The notes: a model not told the origin generated them from the letters alone. A DNA stretch of 64,000 nucleotides from VAZQ01 sp963744275 (GCA_963744275.1 CAVUSX010000029.1:558001-622000); one strand, 5' to 3'. Counted from the stretch's first letter, positions 1 to 9,476 are shown. Translations and numbers: made by a program.

Positions 1-1352
1 TCGTCGGCTTGGCGACCGACGGTTTCGCCTTGGGGACGGGCGGGGCAGCGTCGGTGGTCGTCGTATCGGAGCCGTGCAGCAGCTTCGACACCCGATCGAA
101 GACGCCCGGTTGCGAATTGCTCTTGGGCGCCTCGCCGCCAGAGGAGAACAGGCCGCCGAACAGGTTGCCCGGTGCGGCCGAAGCCACCTGGGCGGAAGAT
201 CCGGGGGCCGGTGCCGGCCGCGAGTCGGTCGAAGCCAAGCTCATGGTGCTGCCGGTCGGGGGCTCGACCTGAGGCTCGCCCGGCGGGCGGATATTGGCCG
301 GGATGGAGCCCGGCAAATTGCGCGAACTCGATCCGGCTCTCGGTGCCGCCATGGGCGATGACCGCCGCCATGAAGATCGGGTTCATGCCGCCGTCGGTGC
401 CGGTGCGCACCGGAACCGTCGGGGTGCCGTGGCTGATGAGCTGGGCCAGCTGGACCTCGTCCCGCTGCTCTTTTTCCTTGACCGGGGTCGCGATCTCCTG
501 CGGCACCTCGTAGGGCGGGCACTTGGCGACCGGGCTGAACCTGAGCGAATTCGCCGGCCCGTTGGGGGCCGCGGCGTCGAACACATAGCGCTTGTCGCAG
601 ACGTCGACCTTGGGCTCGAGGTGGGTCACCTCGAAATGGTCGTTGCCTTCCTTGATCATCTTCCAGAAGGCCATGTGCGGAGAATCGCGGTGCTTGGCCA
701 TGTTGAGCGGCGTCATGTGGAACGGATAGGCCTGGATCTGGAAGGCCTTTTGGCCGCCGAAGAAGGATTCGCGCGCGAGCGCGTAGATCTCGGCGATCTG
801 CTCGTCCGTCATGGCGTAGCAACCGGACGACGAGCAATCGCCGTGGATCATCAGGAACTCGCCGGTGCGCCCGTTGGCGCGGTCGTAGGCGTTGGGAAAG
901 CCGGTATTGATGGCGAGATAATAGTTGGAATTGGGGTTCATCTGGCCGGGGGTGATCGTATAGAAGCCCTCGGGCGCCTGCCGGTCGCCCAGCTTGATCT
1001 TGGGGCCGAGCTCGCCCGACCAGCGGCAGATCGGATAGGTCTTCAACAGCTCGAAGTGGCCGGTATTGTCCTGCTTCCAGACCTCGAGCTCGGATTCCTC
1101 CTTGTAGAGCCGCACCAGGATGGGCAACTCCTTGGTCATGTTCTTCGCCTCGATATCGGCGAGCATCTTGTCGGAAAGGGGTGCCAAGGCGCGGCCGGAG
1201 GGCATCACGCCGCCGTCGGTATCACAGCCGGCGAGCGCCAGCGCGGCGGCCAGCGCCACGGCGGGCGCCATAAACGCCAGAAGCGTTCGGAACACGGGGC
1301 GACGGTTCAACGCAAAGCTCCCCCGACTGATAGGCTGTCCCCGAGCCTTCAT
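1..1352 (-). CDS. L,D-transpeptidase (YafK/YkuD family) lipoprotein, partial, frameshifted near its 3' part
   Basis: This is probably a murein L,D-transpeptidase that crosslinks peptidoglycan or attaches proteins to it in the periplasm. The active-site signature HGDCSSSGCYAM (catalytic His and Cys of the YkuD fold) is encoded around 805-845. The N-terminus has a hydrophobic stretch ending in LALAGC, a lipobox, so the protein is likely a lipoprotein. I chose ATG at 1352; an in-frame TTG at 1310 with a GGGGGAG ribosome site is an alternative and gives a tighter signal peptide. The gene runs off the left edge, so its C-terminus is missing. Around 300-345 the plausible reading shifts by one base, because a natural-looking low-complexity tail (NLFGGLFSSGGEAPKSN) lies in the next frame. 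No partner gene is visible. The family call is firm; the tail is uncertain. Confidence 0.82.
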   Translation of the reverse strand, partial: MKARGQPISRGSFALNRRPVFRTLLAFMAPAVALAAALALAGCDTDGGVMPSGRALAPLSDKMLADIEAKNMTKELPILVRLYKEESELEVWKQDNTGHFELLKTYPICRWSGELGPKIKLGDRQAPEGFYTITPGQMNPNSNYYLAINTGFPNAYDRANGRTGEFLMIHGDCSSSGCYAMTDEQIAEIYALARESFFGGQKAFQIQAYPFHMTPLNMAKHRDSPHMAFWKMIKEGNDHFEVTHLEPKVDVCDKRYVFDAAAPNGPANSLRFSPVAKCPPYEVPQEIATPVKEKEQRDEVQLAQLISHGTPTVPVRTGTDGGMNPIFMAAVIAHGGTESRIEFAQFAGLHPGQYPPAGRASGRAPDRQHHELGFDRLAAGTGPRIFRPGGFGRTGQPVRRPVLLWRRGAQEQFATGRLRSGVEAAARLRYDDHRRCPARPQGETVGRQAD

Positions 1353-1598
1353 TGATCAATGGTTATCCTTAAGACGCGTTGACCGCAAGGCGCCACCGGT
1401 CCGGCTTGCCCAAGGATCATACGCAATGTGAACAAAGGGTAAACTCTTACGGTAGGCCACGCCGCGGCTTTTCCGGGACGTTTTCCCAGACGCGCGCATC
1501 CCCCGCCCCGAACCTCTGTTCACTGCCCGTTCCCCGTCCTGCCCCGGATTCGAGCCGAAGGGTAGGCCACGACTTGGGAAATATCAGGGCAGGGAGGG

Positions 1599-1621
1599 GT
1601 AATTCCGGGATCGGGAATTAC
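1599..1621 (-). terminator. Hairpin just downstream of accA
   Basis: A perfect 8-bp inverted repeat (GTAATTCC / GGAATTAC, 7-nt loop) lies 7 nt past the accA stop. There is no T-run, so it may be a weak or Rho-linked terminator or an mRNA-stabilising stem. Confidence 0.3.
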
Positions 1622-1627
1622 GGAGCC

Positions 1628-2584
1628 TCATCCGAGCGTGCGGCCCATGGCCAGGAACTTGTCCCAGCGCTGGCGCCGAACGGTGTCCCGGTCGAGCTCC
1701 CGCAGCTCCTCGATCGCGCCCAGGATGGCGCTGTCGGCCGATGCGATCGCGGCCGCCGGGTCGCGGTGCGCGCCGCCGATCGGCTCGGTCACGATCTGGT
1801 CGATGACCCCGAAGCGGATCATGTCCTGGGCGGTGATCTTCATGCCGGTCGCGGCATCCTGCGCCTTGGCGGTGTCGCGCCACAGGATGGAGGCCGCTCC
1901 CTCGGGCGAGATCACGCTGTAGATGGCGTGCTCCAGCATGAGCACCCGGTTGGTGGTGGCGATCGCGATGGCGCCGCCGGAGCCGCCTTCGCCGACGATC
2001 ACCGCCACATTGGGCACCCCGAGCGCGAGGCAGGTTTCGGTCGAGCGCGCGATGGCCTCGGCCTGGCCGCGCTCCTCGGCGCCGATGCCCGGATAGGCGC
2101 CCGGCGTATCGACCAGCGAGATGACCGGGATCCCGAACCGGTCCGCCATCTGCATCAGGCGCTCGGCCTTGCGATAGCCTTCCGGGCGCGCCATGCCGAA
2201 ATTGTGCTTGAGGCGGTCCTCGGTGCCGGAGCCTTTCTCCTGGCCGATGACGCACACGCTCTCGCCGTGGAAGCGGCCGAAACCGCCCACGATCGCCTCG
2301 TCGTCCCCGAACTTGCGGTCGCCCGCCAGCGGCACGAAGTCGGTGATCAGGGCCGCCACATAGTCGAGGCAATGGGGCCGGTCGGGATGACGGGCCACTT
2401 GGGTTTTTTGCCAGGGGGTGAGGCCGGAATAGAGGTCCCGCAGCGTCTGGGCGGCCTTGACCTCCAGGCGGCTGACCTCCTCGCCGATGGCGGCGGCGCT
2501 GTCGCCGGCATCGAGCGCGCGCAGCTCCTCCAGCTTGGCCTCGATCTCGGCCACCGGCTTTTCAAAGTCGAGATAACTGCGCAT
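1628..2584 (-). CDS. accA: Acetyl-CoA carboxylase carboxyltransferase subunit alpha
   Basis: AccA pairs with AccD to transfer the carboxyl group from carboxybiotin to acetyl-CoA, making malonyl-CoA for fatty-acid synthesis in the cytoplasm. The 318-residue length matches the family. The N-terminal helical region (FEKPVAEIEAKLEEL) is followed by the crotonase-fold carboxyltransferase domain with SLVDTPGAYPGIGAEERGQ, GEGGSGGAIAI and YSVISPEGAASILW, all hallmark AccA motifs. The start at 2584 gives the usual MRSYLDFEKP N-terminus. It stands alone here, with a crotonase gene upstream on the same strand about 120 bp away, and no accD or accBC in view. It is intact, unlike several neighbours. Identification is secure. 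Confidence 0.97.
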   Translation of the reverse strand: MRSYLDFEKPVAEIEAKLEELRALDAGDSAAAIGEEVSRLEVKAAQTLRDLYSGLTPWQKTQVARHPDRPHCLDYVAALITDFVPLAGDRKFGDDEAIVGGFGRFHGESVCVIGQEKGSGTEDRLKHNFGMARPEGYRKAERLMQMADRFGIPVISLVDTPGAYPGIGAEERGQAEAIARSTETCLALGVPNVAVIVGEGGSGGAIAIATTNRVLMLEHAIYSVISPEGAASILWRDTAKAQDAATGMKITAQDMIRFGVIDQIVTEPIGGAHRDPAAAIASADSAILGAIEELRELDRDTVRRQRWDKFLAMGRTLG

Positions 2585-2707
2585 GGAGCAAAAAATATCG
2601 TTCCATCAAGGGGCAAGCCGAAAGCCCGCCGGGCCGGCAAACTCGCCCGCGGGGACCCTCCCGTCAAGCAAGGCTAAGCTTGCCTGCCGGCAAGCACGGC
2701 TTCTGTC

Positions 2708-3574
2708 TCACACGTCGGGCCGCTTGTAGACCAGGTTGGGGCCGCCCTTTTGCGATTTGAGGTAGGATTCGACGTCGCCGAGCGGGTCCATGGCGCGGCG
2801 CAGCCGCTGCCCGACCAGCTGGTCGAGCTGGATCGCCTGCGAGATCGAGAGGTCGCGGCCCATCTGCACGGTGATCTTGTGGTGCTCGAGCGGCGCCAGG
2901 TGGCGCGAGGCGATCTCGCGCGCGATTCCCAAGGTGAATTTCTCCAGCTCGGCCGCCGGCACCGCCTGGCTGATGATGCCGAGCGCATCGGCCTCGGTGC
3001 CGGTGAGGTTGCGCCCCACCAGCGCGATATGGGCGAGCTTCTTCACCGGCAGCCCGCCATGCAGGAGCGTGGAGGTGACCAGCTGGCCGAAGCTGCCGCG
3101 CAGGATCTCCGGCATGCCGAGCTGCGCATCCTCCGCCGCATAGACGAGGTCGTGGCAATTCATGATCCCGAGCGCGCCGCCCAGGCAGTAGCCGTGCACC
3201 TGCGCGATCATGATGCGCGGGAACACCCGCACCGCCTCCGCGATCTGGATGGTGAGATTGGGCCGATCCCAGTCGAGCAGCGGGCCGTTGGAGACCTCGC
3301 GCAGGAAGTTGAGGTCGAGCCCCGACGAATAGACGGTGCCGGCGCCCTTGGTGATGACGACCTTGAGCTCTTTGTCGGCCCGGATGATGTCGAGGGATTC
3401 CAGGAAGGCGAGGCAGAGCGGCCGGTTCCAGCAATTGCGCTTGTCCGGCCGGTTGAGGACGATGCGGGCGACGCCGGCGCCCTCGAGCCGCTCCAGGATG
3501 AGCTCGGGCCATTCCTTGAGCGTCTGCCAGGAATTCGACAGTTTGGACTTCGACTCAGGCACCGCGTCGGACAT
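2708..3574 (-). CDS. Enoyl-CoA hydratase/isomerase (crotonase) family protein
   Basis: This is a crotonase-fold enzyme that probably acts on an acyl-CoA thioester; the exact substrate is not evident. The oxyanion-hole regions are visible: GTVYSSGLDLNFL near residue 80 and VHGYCLGGALGIMNCHDLVYA near residue 125, followed by GMPEILRG. The start at 3574 (MSDAVPESK) is chosen because GGAGAG lies just upstream; an ATG seven codons earlier is also open. The acidic residues normally needed for hydration are not clearly in place: in the GMPEI region one Glu is present but the partner near SFGQL is absent. It may therefore be an isomerase or another crotonase subtype. It is co-directional with accA but separated by about 120 bp, so linkage to fatty-acid synthesis is only suggestive. 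Confidence 0.85.
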   Translation of the reverse strand: MSDAVPESKSKLSNSWQTLKEWPELILERLEGAGVARIVLNRPDKRNCWNRPLCLAFLESLDIIRADKELKVVITKGAGTVYSSGLDLNFLREVSNGPLLDWDRPNLTIQIAEAVRVFPRIMIAQVHGYCLGGALGIMNCHDLVYAAEDAQLGMPEILRGSFGQLVTSTLLHGGLPVKKLAHIALVGRNLTGTEADALGIISQAVPAAELEKFTLGIAREIASRHLAPLEHHKITVQMGRDLSISQAIQLDQLVGQRLRRAMDPLGDVESYLKSQKGGPNLVYKRPDV

Positions 3575-3644
3575 TCCATCTCTCCGGCCGATCATTCCGG
3601 TTCATAGGTATCGGCCGTGCATGGCGTCGACAAGGCCCAGGCTG

Positions 3645-3752
3645 GTAGGGCGCAATCGCTTTATTGCGCCGCTCTGGCGGTGCCGGGGCATCGCAGCGCT
3701 CGGCGAGGCCGTTGGCGCAATAAAGTGGCGCAATAAAGCGATTGCGCCCTAC
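3645..3752. repeat. Palindromic element with 26-bp perfect inverted repeats (copy 1)
   Basis: The arms at 3645-3670 and 3727-3752 are perfect reverse complements (GTAGGGCGCAATCGCTTTAT... and its complement). A partial extra GGCGCAATAAAG lies at 3714-3725. The same 26-bp arms recur at 55789-55885 with a different centre. It sits between a crotonase gene and xerD and abuts the xerD stop. Confidence 0.85.
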
Positions 3753-3756
3753 AGGC

Positions 3757-4725
3757 CTAATCCTGCGTCTCGCCCAGCGGATGCAGGTCGCGCACCAGGC
3801 TCTTGAGCCGCTCCTCCAGCACATGGGTATAGATCTGCGTGGTGGAGATGTCGGCGTGCCCGAGCAGCGTCTGCACCACCCGCAGGTCGGCGCCGTTGTG
3901 CAGAAGATGGCTCGCAAAGGCGTGGCGCAGCACGTGCGGGCTCACCTGATCGGCGCGCAGGCCGGCCACGGTGGCGAGCGCCTTGAGGTCGCGGGCGAAA
4001 TGCTGGCGGGTGAGGTGGCCGCTCTCACCGAAGGAGGGAAACAGCCATTTCGATTTGGCCTCCGGGCGGACCGCCTGCGGGTTGGCTTTCGCGAGCAGGG
4101 CCAGATAGTCGCGCATCGCCTGCTTGGCGGCCTCGTTGAGCGGCACCATGCGTTCCTTGTCGCCCTTGCCGCGCACGATCAGCATGCGGGCGGCGCGCTC
4201 GGCGGCGGCGGCCGGCAGCGTGACCAGCTCGGAGACCCGCAGCCCGGTCGCGTAGAGCACCTCGATCAGGCAGTTCAGCCGCACCGCCCGCAGCCGGTCC
4301 GGCCCGGACAGGTCGGCCTTCTCGGCCATCATGCGGGCGGTCGCGAGCAGGCGGTCCACCTCGGCGATGCTCAAGACCTTGGGGACCGTGCGGCCGCGCT
4401 TGGGCCCCTCCAGGATGGCGGCCGGATCGTCGGGGCGGCGGCCCTCCGCATAGAGGAAGCGATAGAGCTGCCGGATCGCCGACAGCCGCCGCGCCACCGT
4501 GGCGGATGCCAAGCCGCGCCGGTTCAGCTGGCCGAGATAGCCGCGCACGTCGTCGGTGCTGGCGGTCGCGACCGGGCGTCCCTTGGCGCGCAGAGAAGCC
4601 GAGAAGTCGGCGAGATCGCGGCCATAGGCCGCAAGCGTATTGGGCCCGGCGCCGCGCTCGGCCGCCAGCATGTCGAGAAACAGCTCGACCAGGCCTTGAT
4701 CGGAACTCGATTTCTGGCGGCCCAT
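3757..4725 (-). CDS. xerD: Site-specific tyrosine recombinase XerD
   Basis: XerD with XerC resolves chromosome dimers at dif during division. The 322-residue protein has an N-terminal SAM-like core-binding domain (about residues 10-95) and a C-terminal catalytic domain with the full active-site set: R163 in ATGLRVSEL, K187 in the GKGDKER turn, H264 and R267 in HVLRH, H290 in LLGH and Y299 in QIYTH. The position between a 49-residue membrane protein and aroK matches the common alphaproteobacterial xerD-aroK-aroB arrangement, which supports a housekeeping recombinase rather than a phage integrase. The start at 4725 gives MGRQKSSSDQ. The gene is intact and divergent from aroK. Confidence 0.95.
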   Translation of the reverse strand: MGRQKSSSDQGLVELFLDMLAAERGAGPNTLAAYGRDLADFSASLRAKGRPVATASTDDVRGYLGQLNRRGLASATVARRLSAIRQLYRFLYAEGRRPDDPAAILEGPKRGRTVPKVLSIAEVDRLLATARMMAEKADLSGPDRLRAVRLNCLIEVLYATGLRVSELVTLPAAAAERAARMLIVRGKGDKERMVPLNEAAKQAMRDYLALLAKANPQAVRPEAKSKWLFPSFGESGHLTRQHFARDLKALATVAGLRADQVSPHVLRHAFASHLLHNGADLRVVQTLLGHADISTTQIYTHVLEERLKSLVRDLHPLGETQD

Positions 4726-4761
4726 CTAAGCTTCGCCCGTGGCGGCTGGCCGGCCCACGCT

Positions 4762-4911
4762 CTAGTGTTGCTTCATGAACTTGTCGGGCGGGATCGAGAC
4801 CGTGATCTCGCGCGGCCTGGGATCGTAAAAATAGGCCAGCGCATAGATGGCGCCGTAGGCCGCGCCGGCCAGCATGCAGAGGACCAGCAAGAACCGAAGA
4901 AGGGAGGGCAT
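4762..4911 (-). CDS. Small single-pass membrane protein (49 aa)
   Basis: The product starts MPSLLRFLLVLCMLAGAAYG, one clear transmembrane or signal-anchor helix, followed by a short tail PREITVSIPPDKFMKQH. The start at 4911 is chosen because the hydrophobic helix begins there and GGGAGG lies near it; longer in-frame openings upstream read into the aroK promoter side and look non-coding. A small protein of this shape is often found between xerD and aroK in alphaproteobacteria, so it is probably real and conserved, but I cannot assign a function. It lies 36 bp upstream of xerD on the same strand and is probably co-transcribed with it. Confidence 0.7.
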   Translation of the reverse strand: MPSLLRFLLVLCMLAGAAYGAIYALAYFYDPRPREITVSIPPDKFMKQH

Positions 4912-5100
4912 CGGGTCAACCGTTTCGGCGCAGCATTGCCTTGCAAGAATGGAGAAACTACGACCACGTTCCGCCCGCCGTGACAAGCGGCGCCGGCCGC
5001 CCGGATGGTTTCGAGCCGGCGTGTTGTGATACCAGTGCGGCGGCCGCTCGAACCAGCCCGGTTTCCGAACGGCGGTCACCATGGGAGCCTACAGGACCAC

Positions 5101-5727
5101 ATGTCGGCGCGCGCCAGGGAGGATGTCACGGGCACGCTGAGCTCCGAGGCCGCGATCGTGGCGGCGCTGGGAGCGCGCTCGGTGGTGCTCGTCGGCATGA
5201 TGGGGGCCGGCAAGTCCTCGATCGGGCGGCGCTTGGCGGCGCGGCTCGGCATCCCGTTCGCCGACGCCGACAACGAGATCGAGATCGCCGCCGGGATGAG
5301 CATCCCGGATATCTTCTCGACCTACGGCGAGCCCGATTTTCGGGCCGGCGAGACCCGTGTGATCGCCCGCCTGCTCGAGAACGGGCCGCGGGTGCTGGCG
5401 ACCGGCGGCGGCGCCTTCATGAACGCGGACACCCGCAATGCCGTGCGCGCCCACGGCATCTCGATATGGCTCAAGGCGGAGTTCGATGTGCTGATGCGGA
5501 GAATCAAACGCCGCCAGGATCGCCCGATGCTCAAGACCGACGATCCGGGCGAGACCCTGCGCGCCCTCATGGAGGAGCGCTATCCGCTCTATGCGCATGC
5601 CGATATCACCATCCAGTCGCGCGAGGTGCCGCATGAGAAGATCGTCGACGAGATCGTGGGCGCGCTGGCGGCCCGCTTGACGCCCGATCTCGGCGCGCCG
5701 GATGCCGTCGAGGACCGCGTGCCATGA
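5101..5727 (+). CDS. aroK: Shikimate kinase
   Basis: AroK phosphorylates shikimate with ATP, the fifth step of chorismate synthesis. The Walker A motif GMMGAGKSS is at about residues 32-40. It is followed by the shikimate-binding region ADADNEIE, the FRAGETRVI arginine and the GGGAF glycine loop, and the lid region with RRQDRPML. The start at 5101 (MSARARED) is preferred; the frame is open further upstream but that sequence is the shared promoter region. It overlaps aroB by 4 bp (ATGA-type junction at 5724-5727), so the two are translationally coupled. The C-terminus carries an extra low-complexity tail. The gene is intact. Confidence 0.95.
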   Translation: MSARAREDVTGTLSSEAAIVAALGARSVVLVGMMGAGKSSIGRRLAARLGIPFADADNEIEIAAGMSIPDIFSTYGEPDFRAGETRVIARLLENGPRVLATGGGAFMNADTRNAVRAHGISIWLKAEFDVLMRRIKRRQDRPMLKTDDPGETLRALMEERYPLYAHADITIQSREVPHEKIVDEIVGALAARLTPDLGAPDAVEDRVP

Positions 5728-6859
5728 CGGTCGCGGTGCGGGCGCCCGAACCCATTTTGGTGGATGTCGCGCTCGGTGCGCGCAGCTATGAGATCGTGAT
5801 CGGCCGCGGCACGCTGCCCTCGCTCGGCACCCGCATGGCGGCGCTGCGGCCGGGCGCCAAGGCGGCGGTGATCACCGACGCCACGGTCGCCCGCCATCAT
5901 CTGGCGGCCGCGCAGGCTGCGCTGCGCGCTGGGCGGCATCGCCGCCGCGGTCGTGACCGTGCCGGCGGGCGAGAGCTCCAAGAGCTTTGCGATGCTCGAG
6001 CAGGTCTGCGAGGCCCTGATCGCGGCGCGCATCGAGCGCGGCGATCTCGTGGTCGCGCTCGGCGGCGGCGTGGTCGGGGATCTGGCCGGCTTCGCGGCCG
6101 CCGTGGTGCGGCGCGGTCTCGACTACGTGCAGGTGCCGACCACGCTGCTGGCGCAGGTCGAATTCCTCGGTCGGCGGCAAGACCGCCATCAATTCCAAGC
6201 ACGGCAAGAACCTGGTCGGTGCCTTCCATCAGCCGATCCTGGTGGTGGCCGACACCGGCCTCCTCGATACGCTGTCGGCGCGCGAGTTCGCCGCCGGCTA
6301 TGCGGAGGTCGCGAAGTATGGGCTCCTGGGCGATGCGGATTTCTTCGCCGCCCTGGAGCGCGGCTGGCGCGAGGTGTTCGCGGGCGGGCCGGCGCGCGAA
6401 GCCGCGATCGCCACCAGCTGCCGCGCCAAGGCCGCGATCGTGGCGCGCGACGAGCGCGAGACCGGCGACCGGGCGCTGCTCAATCTCGGCCACACCTTCG
6501 GGCATGCCTTCGAGGCGGCCGCCGGCTTCTCCGGCAGCCTGCTGCACGGCGAGGCGATCTCGCTCGGCATGGTGCTGGCCTTCGAGTTCTCCGCCCGGCG
6601 CGGCTTGTTGCCGGCCGAGGAGGCCGCGCGGGTCGCGCGTCACCTTGCGGCGGTCGGCCTGCCGACCCATCTGTCCGCGGTCGCCGCCCTCTTGCCGGAT
6701 GCCGACCGATTGATGGATCTGATCGCGCAGGACAAGAAGGTGCAACGCGGCCGGCTGACCTTCATCCTGGTGCGCGGGATCGGCCGTGCCTTCGTGGCGC
6801 CCGACGTCGACGCCGCCGAGGTACGCGCCTTTCTCACCGAGAAGCTCGCCGAGCGATGA
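5724..6859 (+). CDS. aroB: 3-dehydroquinate synthase, two frameshifts in this sequence
   Basis: AroB converts DAHP to 3-dehydroquinate, the second step of the shikimate pathway, using NAD and a metal. The N-terminal part reads in one frame to about 5925. The middle (VPAGESSKS, GGGVVGDLAGFAAA, VPTTLLAQV) is in the next frame. From about 6175 the third frame carries GKTAINSKHGKNLVGAFHQP, the metal-site histidines in NLGHTFGHAFE and LLHGEAISLGM, and the conserved tail. Each shift equals one inserted base; the second is GAATTCC where GATTCC would restore VDSSVGGK. Every catalytic motif is present if the frames are joined, so sequence error is more likely than real loss of an essential gene. It overlaps aroK by 4 bp and is followed closely by a CorC-family gene. 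Confidence 0.9.
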
Positions 6860-6865
6860 GCACCG

Positions 6866-8156
6866 ATGAGCACCAATGACTGGTTCGCGATCGCGGTCGT
6901 CCTGGTCTGCCTGCTGGTCTCGGCCGCTTTCGCCGGTGCCGAGACGGCGCTGACGGCATCCTCGCGCGCCACCATGCTGCAGCTGGCCAAGCAAGGCGAC
7001 CGGCGCGCCGCCATCGTCAATCGCCTCTTGGAGGCGCGCGAGCGGCTGATCAGCGCGCTCCTCATCGGCAACAACTCGGTCAATATCATCGCCTCCTCGC
7101 TCGCCACCGCGGTGCTGATCGCCTGGTTCGGGGATCGCGGCGTGCTCTATTCCAGCGTGGTGATGACCCTCCTGATCGTGGTGTTCGCCGAGGTGCTGCC
7201 GAAGACCGTGGCCTTCAACGCCCCGGACCGCTTCGCGCTCACGGTGGCGCGGCCGATCGCCTGGACGGTGCGGCTGCTCACGCCCGCGCTGGTGGCGATC
7301 GAGGCGCTGGTCAATTGGCTGCTGCGCCGTTTCGGCATGCAGGTCGGCGAGGGACCCTCGATCATATCGCCGCACGAGGAGCTGCGCGGCGCGGTCGACC
7401 TGTTGCACCGGGAGGGCGGCGTCGAGAAGCACGATCGCGACATGTTCAGCGGTTTGCTCGACCTGCGCGATCTCACGGTGTCGGACGTGATGATCCACCG
7501 CACCGAGATGATCACCATCAACGCCGACGATCCGCCCGAGGAGGTGGTGAAGGCCGGCGCTCGAGGCGGCGGTCACCCGGGTTCCGCTCTGGCGCGGCAA
7601 GCCCGACAACATCGTCGGCATCATGCACGCCAAGGATCTGCTGCGTGCCATCCATGCGGCCGACGGCGATCTGGCCAAGGTCGACATCGCCGCGGTGTTG
7701 CGGCCGCCCTGGTTCGTGCCCGACATCCGCCCGCTTTCCGAGCAGCTCAAGGCGTTTCGCCGGCGCAAGACCCAGCTCGCGCTGGTGGTCGACGAATACG
7801 GCGAGGTCGAGGGCCTGGTGACGCTGGAGGACATCCTGGAGGAGATCGTCGGCGACATCAGCGACGAGCACGATATCGCGGTGCCCGGGGTGCGCCGCCA
7901 GCCGGACGGCTCGGTCAATGTCGACGGCAACGTGCCGATCCGGGACCTCAACCGCGCCATGGACTGGAACCTGCCGGACGACGAGGCCACCACCGTCGCG
8001 GGCCTGGTCATCCACGAGGCGCGGCTCATCCCCGAGCCGGGCCAGACCTTCACGTTTCACGGCTTCCGTTTCCGCGTGCTGCGCCGGGTGCGCAACCGCA
8101 TCACGGTGCTGCGCATCACCCCGTTGGCGCGCAAGCCGGCGGCGGCGGCCCGCTAA
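6866..8156 (+). CDS. CNNM/CorC-HlyC family membrane protein, one frameshift
   Basis: This has the architecture of CNNM/CorC-type proteins implicated in magnesium or cobalt transport. A DUF21 membrane domain (about residues 1-190, starting MSTNDWFAIAVVLVCLL) is followed by a CBS pair beginning at VSDVMIHRTEM and then the CorC_HlyC domain with TQLALVVDEYGEVEGLVTLEDILEEIVGDI. At about 7555 one extra G in AAGGCCGGCGC shifts the frame; removing it gives a smooth VVKAALEAAVTRVPLWRG. The start at 6866 is 7 nt past the aroB stop, so aroK-aroB-this gene look like one transcript. The transport role is from family knowledge, not from the sequence. Confidence 0.88.
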
Positions 8157-8186
8157 CCCAAGCCGGTCGGGCTGGTGTCGCCCGAT

Positions 8187-8483
8187 CTAGGCGCCGCCCG
8201 GCTCGGCTTCCCCGGGCGCCGCGGCCCGGATGGCGAGCGCGTGGACGCCGCCCTGCAGCTCGCTCGCCAGCGCGGCGTTGACCATGCGGTGGCGGTCGAT
8301 CCGGCTCTTACCCCGGAAGGCCTGCGACACGATATGAACGCTGTAATGCGTTTGTCCGCCCGGCCGCGCGCCGGCGTGCCCGGCGTGCCGATGGGAATCG
8401 TCGATCACCTCGAGGCGCTCGGGCGCGAAGGCCTTCGTCAACTTCTCGGCAATAACCTCGCGGGTCGTCATTGGGGCGGTCAT
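8187..8483 (-). CDS. bolA: BolA family protein
   Basis: BolA proteins are small class II KH-like factors that work with monothiol glutaredoxins in Fe-S handling and stress responses. The 98-residue product has the family core: VIAEKLTKAFAPERLEVIDDSHRHAGH, then HYSVHIVSQAFRGKSRIDRHRMVNAALASEL and a terminal VHALAIRAA. The SHRHAGH stretch is the signature loop. The start is either 8483 or the second Met (TTREV) four codons later. It is divergent from the J-domain gene downstream, as in many Hyphomicrobiales. A region similar to the dispersed GCATTTT repeat family lies just upstream, at about 8495-8510. Confidence 0.93.
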   Translation of the reverse strand: MTAPMTTREVIAEKLTKAFAPERLEVIDDSHRHAGHAGARPGGQTHYSVHIVSQAFRGKSRIDRHRMVNAALASELQGGVHALAIRAAAPGEAEPGGA

Positions 8484-8686
8484 GCGGCCCGTTTAGAGCA
8501 TTTTTCATGAAACAGTGAAATCCCGGCACGCGATCCCGAATTGTCAAAATGCCGAGATGACGCCCGTGCTATGTGCTCGGTGAATGGGAGTCATGCCAGA
8601 ACCTCGGCACGGCTGCGCCGAAGTCGGTCGATCCAGTTTGTCAAGGCTTGAAGACGGATGCGCCGCGTCCGCATAATGGTTCCAGC

Positions 8687-9320
8687 ATGAAAACCAACTC
8701 GCCGTTGTTCGACAGCATCAGGGTGAAGCCCGACAAGGATCGCCGGCCGCGCGTCGATCTGCCGGCCTGCGAGTGGCCGAATTGCAACGCGGCGGCCACG
8801 CACCGCGCCCCCAAGGGGCGGCAGCGCGAGAACGAGCATTGGCGGTTCTGCCTCGGCCACGTGCGCCAATACAACCACTCGTACAATTTCTTCGCCGGCA
8901 TGAGCGACGACGCGATCCTCAAGTACCAGAAGGATGCGGTCACCGGTCATCGCCCGACCTGGAAAATGGGCATGAACGGCGGCAAGCCGAGCGGGCGCTC
9001 CCATTCGGCGCGCTTGCATCCCGATATGACGCGACGATCCGTTCGGCGTGTTCCGCGACATCGGGGTCGGGGTCGGGCACGACGCCGACGGCGAGCACCT
9101 GCGCCGGCGCGAGACCAGGATCATTCGCAACGCCGAGCGCAAGGCGCTCGAGGTGCTGGGACTTGAGGCGGACGCCAACACGCACGATATCAAGGTGAGG
9201 TTCAAGGTGCTGGTGAAGCGGCACCATCCCGACGCCAATGGCGGCGACCGCTCCACCGAGGATCGCCTGCGGGCCATCATCGAAGCCTACAACTACTTGA
9301 AATCAGTGGGTTTTCGCTGA
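8687..9320 (+). CDS. J-domain (DnaJ-like) protein, one frameshift
   Basis: This is a small co-chaperone-like protein with a C-terminal J domain. The N-terminal region contains CEWPNCNAAATHRAP and CLGHVRQYNHSYNFF, a Cys/His-rich segment typical of the alphaproteobacterial J-protein next to bolA and cobS. The C-terminus carries ALEVLGLEADANTHDIKVRFK and the HPD motif in RHHPDANGGD, the residues that stimulate the Hsp70 ATPase. Near 9025 the frame changes by one base; removing one A from GATATGACGCG gives DMRDDPFGVFRDIG. The start at 8687 is a guess from the beginning of conserved-looking sequence. The partner Hsp70 and client are unknown. Confidence 0.85.
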
Positions 9321-9429
9321 TCTCGCAGATGGGTTCCAAGGGGCGGCCCGGTTCTGCTAGATATCTGCGTCGGAGCGGTTTCGCATCAGACCGGAGACCC
9401 AAAAACCGCTCCGGCATTTTTGCATGGTC

Positions 9430-9476
9430 GCATTTTCGGACGGAAAACCGGTATCCACTTTTCCCGAAAATGCTCT
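9430..9476. repeat. Dispersed GCATTTTCGGACGGAAAACC repeat (copy 1)
   Basis: This is a 47-bp element beginning GCATTTTCGGACGG and ending CGAAAATGCTCT, with partly self-complementary ends. A second copy lies at 41458-41502 inside a tRNA gene. Elements of this shape are abundant in Bradyrhizobium-type genomes. It lies upstream of cobS, where it might act as a transcript-stabilising or -terminating structure. Confidence 0.75.

Noticed and set aside
294..1355. Long plus-strand open frame opposite the L,D-transpeptidase
   Set aside because: It is rich in Arg, Gly and His with no motif, a mirror of the high-G+C codon pattern of the real minus-strand gene.
1379..2677. 432-codon plus-strand frame opposite accA
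   Set aside because: AccA motifs are on the minus strand; this frame is an antisense shadow.
3757..4725. XerD as an integrase of a mobile element
   Set aside because: Full XerD-type length and the xerD-aroK-aroB neighbourhood indicate the housekeeping recombinase.
5897..8053. 718-codon minus-strand frame opposite aroB and the CorC-family gene
   Set aside because: It spans two recognisable plus-strand genes and has low-complexity Arg/His content with no domain.
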